Assembly: GCA_025961275.1 (NCBI GenBank)
Contig: JAOQNJ010000001.1
Location: 3,369,353 to 3,433,352 of the forward strand
From: Providencia alcalifaciens
Lineage (GTDB): Bacteria > Pseudomonadota > Gammaproteobacteria > Enterobacterales > Enterobacteriaceae
Reading direction: 5' to 3'
Length of the DNA: 64,000 bases
Below are positions 25,891-34,460 of this stretch, one piece after another. The position numbers were made by a program, and so were the translations under genes. A model generated the notes under the pieces. The model was not told the DNA's origin, searched no databases, and was given only the letters and a program-made list of their open reading frames with translations. The first letter of the stretch is position 1; the number at the start of each line of letters is the position of its first letter.

Positions 25891-27522
25891 ATGGAAAAGA
25901 CAATACGTGAAGTGACCTTTGAGATGTTAAGGAAGCTAGGTATCACCACTGTTTTCGGCAATCCTGGATCAACAGAAGAGACTTTCCTTAAAGATTTCCC
26001 AGAAGATTTTCGTTATATCCAAACCTTGCAAGAAGCTTCAGCGGTTGGTGCAGCGGATGGTTATGCTCAAGCAATGAAAAATGTGTCGTTGGTCAATGTA
26101 CATACCTCTGCCGGTTTAAGTAATGCGATGAGTAACATTTTAACCGCTTATATGAATAAAACACCGATGATCATTACCGCAGGCAACCAAACCAGGGAAA
26201 TGCTGCTCATGGAACCTTGGTTAACGAATATTGAACCAGAAATGTTACCAAAACCTTGGGTTAAGTGGAGCTATCAGCCCGTTAGAGCTGAAGATGTGCC
26301 AGCTGCTTTTATGCGAGCTTATGCGATAGCCACGCAGCCACCAGCTGGCCCAGTATTTCTGTCTATTCCATTGGATGATTGGGATAAGCCTGCATTACCA
26401 GAGACACCGATCATTCGTACTGTATCCCAGCGTATTGCCGCTGATCCTGAGCGTCTCAAAGAATTTGCAGATTTAATTAATAAAGCAAAGAATCCTGTTC
26501 TTATTTATGGTTCATCGATTATAAGAGGCTCAGGATGGGAGTCGGGAATTGCGTTAGCTGAAAAATTAAATATTCCTGTTTTTGCTGCTCCAGCATCTGA
26601 ACGAACGCCTTTTCCAGAAAGTCACCCTCTTTATGCAGGTGGCCTTCCTTTTGCAATACAACCCCTTGCAGACAAGTTAGCAGGACATGATTTAGCGCTA
26701 ATTATTGGTGCACCTGTTTTTCGTTATTACCCTTATGTCAAAGGTGATTATTTACCACAAGGTCTACAGCTTCTACATATTACCGATGATCCGTCAGAAT
26801 CAGCTCGCGCACCTGTTGGTGATAGTTTATTAGGTGATCCCGTTTTAGCGATAGAATCGCTAACTGAACTGGTTAATCCGCATAGTACGGAAATAAGAAA
26901 CGTCACTAAACAGCCTCATAATATGGCTCCACACCCGATTTCGTCAGGTCATGATCCTGAAAGCTCAGTATTATCGGCATTACAGCTTTTCAATATATTA
27001 CATGCTGTCTCACCAAAAGAGACAATACTGCTTGAGGAGTCGCCATCAAACCTTGCTGAACTGCATACTGCTTGGCCAATTGATACACCTGATAGCTATT
27101 ATACTTTCGCTAGTGGCTCTTTAGGTTGGAACTTACCTGCGAGTGTTGGGGTTGCTCTGGCAGAGAAAGATAAACAATCTCATCGTCCAGTTATGGCTAT
27201 CATTGGTGATGGTTCATTCCAATACTCTATTCAAGGGTTATGGAGTGCTGCACAACACGAATTACCTATTGTGTTTATTGTGCCAAGAAATAGTGAATAT
27301 GGGATTTTAAAATCATTCGCTATTTTAGAAGAAACACCAAATGTACCAGGTTTAGAAATACCGGGATTAGATATTGTTTCTTTGGCGAAAGGGTATGGCT
27401 GTGTTGGAATTAGAGCCGAAACAGAAGAACAGATAATTGCTGCTTGCAAAGATGCCTTTAGTCGGAAGGGCCCTACAGTTATTGAAGTGCCAATTCAACC
27501 AACAATTCCTCCACTCATTTAA
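25891..27522 (+). CDS. Thiamine-diphosphate decarboxylase, benzoylformate decarboxylase-like
   Basis: A 543-residue ThDP enzyme. The N-terminal half is strongly like Pseudomonas benzoylformate decarboxylase: 'TVFGNPGSTEETFLKDFPEDFRYIQTLQEAS' matches the Pyr domain with its catalytic Glu in LQEA. 'VNVHTSAGLSNAM' carries the expected Ser/Ala region, with His at HTSAG. The ThDP motif is 'GDGSFQYSIQGLWSAAQHELPIVFIVPRNSEYG'. Likely reaction: decarboxylation of an aromatic 2-oxo acid to the aldehyde. No mandelate or dehydrogenase partner gene is nearby, so the true substrate is open. It is monocistronic and an accessory insertion relative to E. coli. Confidence 0.8.
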   Translation: MEKTIREVTFEMLRKLGITTVFGNPGSTEETFLKDFPEDFRYIQTLQEASAVGAADGYAQAMKNVSLVNVHTSAGLSNAMSNILTAYMNKTPMIITAGNQTREMLLMEPWLTNIEPEMLPKPWVKWSYQPVRAEDVPAAFMRAYAIATQPPAGPVFLSIPLDDWDKPALPETPIIRTVSQRIAADPERLKEFADLINKAKNPVLIYGSSIIRGSGWESGIALAEKLNIPVFAAPASERTPFPESHPLYAGGLPFAIQPLADKLAGHDLALIIGAPVFRYYPYVKGDYLPQGLQLLHITDDPSESARAPVGDSLLGDPVLAIESLTELVNPHSTEIRNVTKQPHNMAPHPISSGHDPESSVLSALQLFNILHAVSPKETILLEESPSNLAELHTAWPIDTPDSYYTFASGSLGWNLPASVGVALAEKDKQSHRPVMAIIGDGSFQYSIQGLWSAAQHELPIVFIVPRNSEYGILKSFAILEETPNVPGLEIPGLDIVSLAKGYGCVGIRAETEEQIIAACKDAFSRKGPTVIEVPIQPTIPPLI

Positions 27523-27540
27523 CAATAAAATACCCTAAAT

Positions 27541-27572
27541 CTGCTGCTGATATTGATGAATATCAGTAGCAG
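27541..27572 (+). terminator. Hairpin after the decarboxylase gene
   Basis: A 14-bp stem with one G-T wobble (CTGCTGCTGATATT / AATATCAGTAGCAG) around a GATG loop, 18 bases after the stop. The T-tract is absent. Confidence 0.6.
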
Positions 27573-27659
27573 GGTAGGTTATATTCTGGATGTTAAAGCT
27601 AAATTCAGCTATTCGCCATTTAGATGTAAAAAAATAGGTAGTTGAATTTACTAATTAAA

Positions 27660-28112
27660 CTACCATTTTTCAGATAGCCATAAACTACTTCTTTTCATTG
27701 AAAAGCCGAATGCTATCCCAATAACTAATGATAAAATTGTCGTTGACCAATCACCTTCAGCACCAAAAATTGCGCATGCACCAATGAAAGTGCCAGGAAT
27801 ATATGACAGCCATGCATTTTTTGCTTGAATACACATCAGGAATGCGATGATCCCTGTGATGACGTATTCAAATATTGAGGATGAATCATTCAAATACGCA
27901 CTGCTATGAATAATAATTAACCCAAAAATTACACCACTGATCACGGTGAGAAAGGTGATGAGTAAGCCTTTTACCCCATCTTTAGGGTAGGCGAAATATG
28001 AGGTACACCCCAAGAAACCAATCCAGCCAATTAAGCCGAATGAGTTAGCTATCCATGCCCATAGAGATGAAAGGATGGCTGTTGTTAACGCGATAGAAAA
28101 AAGTATTTTCAC
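27660..28112 (-). CDS. DUF1097-family inner-membrane protein
   Basis: A 150-residue, very hydrophobic protein with about five membrane helices. The Gly-rich patterns 'GLIGWIGFLGCTSYFAYP' and 'AWLSYIPGTFIGACAIFGA' are those of DUF1097, the group that includes E. coli YcdZ. The function of the family is unknown. It is convergent with the decarboxylase gene and has its own AT-rich upstream region. Confidence 0.75.
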   Translation of the reverse strand: MKILFSIALTTAILSSLWAWIANSFGLIGWIGFLGCTSYFAYPKDGVKGLLITFLTVISGVIFGLIIIHSSAYLNDSSSIFEYVITGIIAFLMCIQAKNAWLSYIPGTFIGACAIFGAEGDWSTTILSLVIGIAFGFSMKRSSLWLSEKW

Positions 28113-28724
28113 ATTCTACACTTAAAATTATTGTTACGAATTAGAACTATTGTGGTTAACAGGCATGCTTACGCATATAAATTACCGATTAAACACGATT
28201 AGAGTTGCTCGGCACGTTTCTATGCATAAAATCCTAATTCTAAAAGATTAGAGTAGCTTGAAGGCGCTTGAGTCAATTTTTAACATCATTTAATTTTAAA
28301 TTATAAATGATTTCAAATCATTATGCTGTCAATAATGTTCTTAAACATAAATGAGAGTTGGTTTTTTATTTTAAATGTAAATCAATGGGTTATGTTGTTA
28401 TCAGCCATCATGAAAAATCGAAAAATGAGACTTTATTAACGAAAGAATATTTTTATTTTTAGGTATTCCTCTTTGATTATTTGACGAAGTTAATTCATTA
28501 CATCATTCGATTGAGCTAGGTAACCTTTGTTTGATTAAGGGCTGAACATCGATGACTTAAATTATGCTAGATAGAAAACATTCTCGAATGCATTGTTGTT
28601 ACTAAGGCGGGGATGTATAGGTTAAAAATCAATCAAAAAAAATGAATAACTTATTTAATGAATCCCTATTTACTTAGTTTTGCTTAAGGTTAGTATAACG
28701 TTTTTTATATTTTTAGGCGGATAT
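28113..28724. other. AT-rich intergenic region
   Basis: About 600 bases without a credible gene. It separates two divergently transcribed genes and must hold both promoters. No repeat or operator stands out. Confidence 0.5.
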
Positions 28725-29474
28725 ATGAATGCATTTAAATTAATTCCTTTATTATTGACAATAGCTGTAACGAGCTTTCATGCTCAATCAGCAGAGTTAA
28801 ACAAAAATAATCCCGATGGATATAAACAATTTAGATTGGATTATTCTGAGATGGTTGAAATAGCAAACCCAACACGTCTTAAACATAGAATATTTTATAC
28901 ATCACCCTCGAAAGGGCCTGATGCAAAGTGGTTTGATGCGGTTAAACAAGGTGATTTAGAGACAGTTAAAGTTATGGTGGGAAATGGGCAAAATATTGAA
29001 GTTAAAGATGAGGCGAGCTTAGGCCAAACCGCACTTGGCTGGGCTGCATTCATTGGCTATGAAGATATCGTTGATTATTTAATATCAAAAAATGCTGATT
29101 TAATGGCTACTGATCGGGCTGATGTATCGAATGCTCTGAAATCTGCCGGATTAGGAAAAAATGTGAATGTTTTTAAAAAACTTCACCAAAAACTTAAAAA
29201 TAAAATTGATTTAAATAATCAAAGTAATGATATGCAAGGAGAAACAATATTAATTGTTGCATCGAGTAATGATAGACAGGATATAGTTCAATACTTATTA
29301 GATAATAAGGTAAGAACAGATCTTATTACAACAGAAAAAGACACAAGTCATCCTGCCTATGATCAAGATGCTTTATCAGTCGCTTGTCAAAATGGCAATT
29401 TTGGTACTATAAAAATCCTTCAAAAATATGGTGCTATTAACCATAGAAATAATCAGCCATACTGTGATTATTAG
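28725..29474 (+). CDS. Secreted ankyrin-repeat protein
   Basis: A 249-residue precursor. The ATG at 28725 is chosen over the upstream TTG frame because AGGCGG lies just before it and a signal peptide follows (KLIPLLLTIAVTSFHAQSA). Ankyrin repeats are visible as 'DAVKQGDLETVKVMVGNGQNIEVKDEASLGQTALGWAAFIGYEDIVDYLISKNADL' and again as 'ETILIVASSNDRQDIVQYLLDNKV' and 'ALSVACQNGNFGTIKILQKYGA'. That is about four to five repeats. It is presumably periplasmic and protein-binding; a partner cannot be named. AT-rich codon use suggests an accessory gene. Confidence 0.78.
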   Translation: MNAFKLIPLLLTIAVTSFHAQSAELNKNNPDGYKQFRLDYSEMVEIANPTRLKHRIFYTSPSKGPDAKWFDAVKQGDLETVKVMVGNGQNIEVKDEASLGQTALGWAAFIGYEDIVDYLISKNADLMATDRADVSNALKSAGLGKNVNVFKKLHQKLKNKIDLNNQSNDMQGETILIVASSNDRQDIVQYLLDNKVRTDLITTEKDTSHPAYDQDALSVACQNGNFGTIKILQKYGAINHRNNQPYCDY

Positions 29475-29764
29475 TCCGTCATAAAGATAGAATAATCATC
29501 TTAGATAATTATAAGTGTCTAGGATGATATTTTACACCCTAATTTTTTATCTATCCAAAATTCAATTTATCCATGTTGCTTATGCCCATTTAGCATGAAG
29601 GCTATCACTATTGTTAGTGAAGTTAGATGAATTTTACGAACAATTAACAATGTTCAATAAATTTGTATAAGATTTGCATTTAAATTCAATTTCATTATTT
29701 TTGGAAGAGGGGGTAATGCATCTATCGATTGAATATTATGAATAAATAATTAAAGGTAACAAAC

Positions 29765-29974
29765 ATGAATAACGTTAAAAAATTAGTTGTTATTTCTCTT
29801 TTGTCTGTAGTTTCATTTGGTAGTTTTGCTGAAACTGTTTCTGCGTGGGGAACAACAGTTACAGAAGCGGAAGCAAAAATAGCGAAAGCAGCTGAAGCCT
29901 CTAACTCAGAATATAAAATTCAAACAACTCGTATGGGAAATTACGCGTATGTGACCGCAGAGTTAACTAAATAA
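29765..29974 (+). CDS. Small secreted protein, DUF1471 (YhcN/BhsA-like), copy 1
   Basis: A 69-residue precursor with a signal peptide ending SFGSFA at residue 22, leaving a ~47-residue mature protein. The mature part 'VSAWGTTVTEAEAKIAKAAEASNSEYKIQTTRMGNYAYVTAELTK' has the DUF1471 layout: strand, helix with the EAEAKIAKAAE run, strand, strand. DUF1471 proteins of enterobacteria are periplasmic or outer-membrane stress and biofilm proteins. AAAGGTAAC precedes the ATG. It is directly followed by a near-identical copy. Confidence 0.75.
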   Translation: MNNVKKLVVISLLSVVSFGSFAETVSAWGTTVTEAEAKIAKAAEASNSEYKIQTTRMGNYAYVTAELTK

Positions 29975-30006
29975 CTTTTTATATTAAATAATTAAAGGTA
30001 ATGAAC

Positions 30007-30216
30007 ATGAATAACATTAAAAAATTAGTCGCTATTTCTCTTTTGTCTGTAGTTTCATTTGGTAGTTTTGCTGAAACTATTTCTGCGTGGGGAACAACAG
30101 TTGCAGAAGCGGAAGCAAAAATAGCGAAAGCAGCTGAAGCCTCTAACTCAGAATATAAAATTCAAACAACTCGTATGGGCAATTACGCGTATGTGACCGC
30201 AGAGTTAACTAAATAA
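30007..30216 (+). CDS. Small secreted protein, DUF1471 (YhcN/BhsA-like), copy 2
   Basis: A second copy differing from copy 1 at four residues only (V4I, V9A, V25I, T33A). The start is placed at 30007 to match copy 1; an ATG two codons earlier at 30001 is also in frame because AACAAAC in the leader has become AATGAAC. The signal peptide and mature domain are intact. The two were probably made by a recent tandem duplication or kept alike by gene conversion. A terminator ~260 bases downstream would end the pair. Confidence 0.75.
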   Translation: MNNIKKLVAISLLSVVSFGSFAETISAWGTTVAEAEAKIAKAAEASNSEYKIQTTRMGNYAYVTAELTK

Positions 30217-30477
30217 CTTTTTATATTAAATAGTTAAAGCAACAAAATTGAAATTTAATTAATCTTCAGATGCAATTAGACTAATGATGTTACACGCATA
30301 GAATGCGGATAGAATCGTTGTTCTGACAGTTTATGAAAATATTTAAACGGTTATAATAACGATATACATTAATAAGACACTCAATTAAATGTTTACCTAA
30401 ATTGAATTTATTTTTGACATCATTCAGTTTGATTGTTATTTTTCTTGAATAGAATAGCTGACAGATTTTTTAAAATG

Positions 30478-30510
30478 AACGGTAGGGATGAAACCTACCG
30501 TTTTATTTTA
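30478..30510 (+). terminator. Terminator downstream of the DUF1471 pair
   Basis: AACGGTAGG, loop GATGAAA, CCTACCGTT, then a T-rich tail. The 420-base gap 30217-30636 contains this and the next hairpin; I see no gene in it. Confidence 0.8.
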
Positions 30511-30603
30511 ATTATCGAATAAACAATGACCGTTATTGTAAATAATTAATACACAGAATTATTTGGCCAATTTAAAAGAGCGTATTTTCCACCTTAGTTA
30601 TTA

Positions 30604-30632
30604 ATCAAAGGCAACATTATGTCGCCTTTGAT
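30604..30632 (-). terminator. Hairpin after the M66-like pseudogene
   Basis: ATCAAAGGC (30604-30612) and GCCTTTGAT (30624-30632) form a 9-bp stem directly after the stop codon on the minus strand. Confidence 0.6.
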
Positions 30633-30636
30633 AAGT

Positions 30637-33231
30637 TTATACTGGAACTGGCGCAGAGAAAGGACTTAATGTAGTGTGTGAATCTGCTAGAGTTCCCTTT
30701 ATATAGTTGCTTTCAGGCATTTTCATACTCGCTATCAATTCCGGCTGTTGCTCAATAGTGTTGAAAATGACAGGGCGATTATAATTAAGGAATTGAGTAT
30801 TTTCTCTGATACTTGCAATTTCTTGCTGCATAAGGGTTATAGAAATAGGTGGTTTCTCATCCTGTAAGTGTTTATCGATATATATTTTCAATCCGGTAAT
30901 ATCTAATGAGGGAGTACTATCAATCGAGCCAATAATTGATAATTGATTGCCCTGCTGTGCAATTTGCCACTGTTCCAATGGTGTTTGTTCCTGCACTTGC
31001 CCTTGCTTGTCTTTCACTAACAGCGTTGCCCAATAGCTATACCTATCTTCTGGTAATTTTAGTGCTGAGATATCGACAGTTTGGTTGATGTAGGCGTCAG
31101 ACAGCAGCGGATAATCAGATTTAACAGGGAAGTCAATTTGCGTTATCGGGCTGTTGTTGTGTTGCAAAGAAAGATGATTTATCGGTGAGAAAGACTGCAA
31201 TGTATCAAAATTTTTCCCTTTATCCCAAGGCTCACTGAGTGAGAAATATTGTTGATGGAGTTGACCATTCTCAATCCATCTTGCGCAGAGCGCGCTATCT
31301 TCCTTGAGTAAATTTTTATCAATAACGCCTGTCGAAAAATCGACGAGTAGAGCGTCTGTTGCAGACCAAAATAATTTGCCACCATGCCAATAATCATCAA
31401 GCGTGATTCGGGCAAGATCTGTATTTTCATCCCACTGGTTAAATAATCGATTTGCAAGGGCGTCTGGGTTCTTATAGGTATAAATAGACTTCGTATTGCT
31501 ACTCGATATAATTTCAAGCTTAACTAACTCACCTTTGCCTGGGATATTTAAGCTAATTAAGTTAATGTTATCAATTGGTTGGTTCTCAGTTATTAACCCT
31601 TTTTCGGTGGCATACATTGCTGTTAACAAGTGGGGGGATGACATGCCATGGCCCGATTTATTTGATGAATTAATCGGTGAGAGAGGTAATGTGCCTGTCG
31701 TGCGTTTTACTTGAAGATGACTATAAGCATGATTTTCCCCATTTGGTTGAGTGATAATGTTACCGCTAATCCAGTAAACAGGAATTTCTTCTTGCATGTT
31801 ATGTGAGTGAGGTTGTCGGTTTATAAAGTCTTGAATTTTATGGTTATAAAAAGATGAGTGCGGAATAAAAGCATCATATTTCGCTTTATTATCCTCCCCA
31901 GCAGTAGGGTACATTGCTGGCTTAATTTCTTTAACTTGGCTTTTACCTAAAGAGGGGTACTGATAAGTAATATATGACTGGCGGGATTGGTCATAGGCAA
32001 TATGTGGACCATTACTATCCTTTGAATATGGATAGCTTTTATGAGTAGTATGTCTTAAATCCAAGCCATGACCCAGAATCTCATACCACATGACATCGGA
32101 TTGTGCAACGCCACCACCAACGTGAGGTGAGGCGATACCCAATAAGGAACTACGGGTGGAGAGAGTAACTGCTTTATAGTGTAACTCATCATTAATTGTA
32201 TTGGCTACATGCGCCATTCCGCTTTGCTGGTATGCCCAACCTATCTGCTTAGTTGCAGAGTTTAATAAAGGAACTATTTTATCATATTGCGGCATGGTCA
32301 ATGACGAATGCTCTAAGTCTGAAGATATGTAGCCAAATAAAGGGGGGGCGCTTGCATAAGATGGGCTGTTATACAGAGTAAATTGATTAACAGGTAATTT
32401 AGCTGCCGCTTCTAGACCCCAACTTAGCGGCGAATAGGCATACACACCTTGGCCTTTCTGATACAGGCTGGTATTCGAGACATGGGTGACAAGACTGCTT
32501 CCTTTGTTGACGGCCGGCGAAAAAAAGCCGTCCTTATCGGTATAAGATTGGGCGATAGGACGATCATCTGCCATTATGCGAATCCGAATATCCGGTTTTA
32601 TCCAGCTTCCTTTTAGTGGTGCTGTATAACTTTGTCTATTGCTATGTGGCCAGAAACACTTGGCTCTTCTGAAAGAGGCTCTAGCCGCTTGGGAAGTTGT
32701 TGAGGCCCAGTTAGCTGTACTCGTCCTAGCTCATAACCTTCTTTATCACTTACAATGGCCACAATATCAGGTGCGTTTGCCTCCATTTGACTTGTGATAT
32801 CCACTTTGATTAATGCCCATCGATTGGCAACTAAGCGTAAATAAGGGGAGTCGATGCGTTGTTGGTGGGTTTGAGCCAAGGAGATATCATGCACCTGCAT
32901 ATCTGCGGGTGCTCGGTAGTGGCAGGCTACCGGTGGATGGTAGATTGGGTCTGGTATGTTAAAGGTACGTTTTCCCGGATAGGAAACAACAGGGGCATTA
33001 TCCGTTTGTATTTGCACCGATATAGGCGCGGATTTGTGTCCGTCTTTCATTACTGCTACAAAATCGAATTGGTCAAACCCTGTAAACGGAGCATTATTGT
33101 TAGGGAGATAGCTCCACTCGCCTGTATGGTGATTAAGATCGATAGAACCTGATTTTGCTTTTTCAAGTAACCGATAAGCTTTAATACCCGCATGTTGAGG
33201 TAATTGTCCAGTTAACGCACCTACAATCAGA
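30637..33231 (-). pseudogene. M66-like secreted protease, C-terminal part, frameshifted
   Basis: The 3' part of a large M66 (StcE/TagA-like) protein. From the IS edge the frame reads a VCBS/Ig-like unit ('LPQHAGIKAYRLLEKA..', 'GEWSYLPNNNAPFTGFDQF'). The M66 N-terminal region follows ('HDISLAQTHQQ', 'LRLVANRWALIKVDI'), then a stop at 32613. Shifting one base near 32626-32633 continues it as YTAPLKGSWIKPDIRIRI into the 645-residue frame 30637-32574, so a single base is probably missing. Where M66 has HExGHxxGLxH, the frame reads YEILGHGLDLRHT (residues 164-176 of that frame), so the catalytic His-Glu is not intact. Confidence 0.75.
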
Positions 33232-33248
33232 TGTTCTGCGCAACTAAA

Positions 33249-34073
33249 TCAGGACACTTTTCTTAAGGAATTTTGTTCATACTCAATTGGGGACAGATCA
33301 CCGTTGGCAGTATGAAACCTTTCTAGGTTGTAATAGCGCATATACGCGATAACATCTTCTTTCATCTGTTTCCGAGTCGGCTGAGGGATTTTCAGTACCC
33401 AATCGTGTTTTAAACTGCCAAAAAATCGTTCTACAACGGCGTTATCCCAACAGGCTCCAACATCACCCATGCTTGCCCTAATACCATAGCTTGTTAGCAA
33501 GCGGCGATATCGCTTACTCGTATATTGAGAGCCTCTATCACTATGAAAGACTAAGCCTTTTTCGGGCTGGCGTAAGTTATACGCTTTCATCAAGGCTTTA
33601 CTGACTAAATCTGCCGTCATTCGTTTATCGATATGCCAACCCACAATACGGCGTGAGTATAAGTCCATCACGATGGCTAAATACATCCAGCCTTCCCCTG
33701 TTTTTAAATAGGTCACATCACCCGCCCACACTTCGTTAGGTGCGTGAGGATTAAAATTTTGATTGAGCAAATTATCGGCTACGGCATCACTGTGTTTGCG
33801 TTTTGTGGTGACTTTGTAAGCAACGCGCTGAGTGACGACTAGGCCAAGCTGAGCCATTAGCTTTTGAACGCCATAAGCACTCACGCTAAAGCCCTCTTTG
33901 CATAACCGTTTACGTAACGTTCTATAACCTAAGCTATTTCGACTCTGTTCAAAGATAGCTTTGGCTCTGCGGTACAGGCTAAGTTGTTCTGCGGTGATCA
34001 ATTTTGCTGGGCGTTTAAGCCAAGCATAGTAGGCAGAACGACTTATTTTCATTAACTTGCAGAGCTTCAGCAC
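33249..34073 (-). CDS. IS3-family transposase OrfB (DDE)
   Basis: The catalytic half of the transposase, 274 residues from the Met at 34073. The integrase-like core shows VWAGDVTYLKTGEGWMYLAI (first Asp), VFHSDRGSQYTS (second Asp) and 'SMGDVGACWDNAVVERFFGSLK' (Glu). An N-terminal HTH_21-type region 'SRNSLGYRTLRKRL' precedes it. The frame is open upstream to the slippery site, so the active product is expected as an OrfAB fusion, with the Met at 34073 internal. It looks intact. Confidence 0.93.
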   Translation of the reverse strand: MLKLCKLMKISRSAYYAWLKRPAKLITAEQLSLYRRAKAIFEQSRNSLGYRTLRKRLCKEGFSVSAYGVQKLMAQLGLVVTQRVAYKVTTKRKHSDAVADNLLNQNFNPHAPNEVWAGDVTYLKTGEGWMYLAIVMDLYSRRIVGWHIDKRMTADLVSKALMKAYNLRQPEKGLVFHSDRGSQYTSKRYRRLLTSYGIRASMGDVGACWDNAVVERFFGSLKHDWVLKIPQPTRKQMKEDVIAYMRYYNLERFHTANGDLSPIEYEQNSLRKVS

Positions 34074-34111
34074 GGGAAACTGTGAAGATAATTGCTTAAT
34101 CGTTTTAAACG

Positions 34112-34399
34112 CTACTTGGTTTCCTTTAGCAGGAGGGCGCTGGCTTTTTTTAGGATCTCTTTCTCCATCCTAAGTTCTTTATTTTCTTTTCGAAGCCTTA
34201 ATAGCTCAGCTCTCTCATCGACATTCAAGCTGCTACCGGATTGTTCAGCATCGAATTTTGCTTTCCAGTTATAAAGTAATTTATCGGTGATCCCTAATGA
34301 AGCTGCCGCTTTTGGGACGCTATAACCTTGTTCGGTGACTAATGCGACCGCTTCTTGCTTAAACTCAGTAGTATAAAACCTGTTTGTTCGTTTTTTCAT
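34112..34399 (-). CDS. IS3-family OrfA (helix-turn-helix, leucine zipper)
   Basis: A 95-residue protein. It has an N-terminal helix-turn-helix ('FKQEAVALVTEQGYSVPKAAASLGI', 'KLLYNWKAKFD') and a C-terminal leucine zipper ('ERAELLRLRKENKELRMEKEILKKAS'). Near its end the codons CTA AAA AAA GCC contain seven A then G (plus strand 34144-34151). Slipping back one base there gives an uninterrupted frame into OrfB, the standard IS3 programmed frameshift. Confidence 0.92.
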   Translation of the reverse strand: MKKRTNRFYTTEFKQEAVALVTEQGYSVPKAAASLGITDKLLYNWKAKFDAEQSGSSLNVDERAELLRLRKENKELRMEKEILKKASALLLKETK

Positions 34400-34460
34400 T
34401 TAACACCTCAATAATTGGATTATATTCCATTATTAAAGTGTCCTGTTTGATTAAAGCAGA

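Larger units (their letters stand above)
29744..30250. repeat. 242-bp tandem duplication carrying two small genes
   Basis: The unit begins at the leader AAATAATTAAAGGTAA (29744) and recurs at 29986; a decayed third leader starts at 30228 (AAATAGTTAAAG). Each full unit holds one complete ribosome binding site and one gene. The copies are almost identical at the DNA level. Confidence 0.9.
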
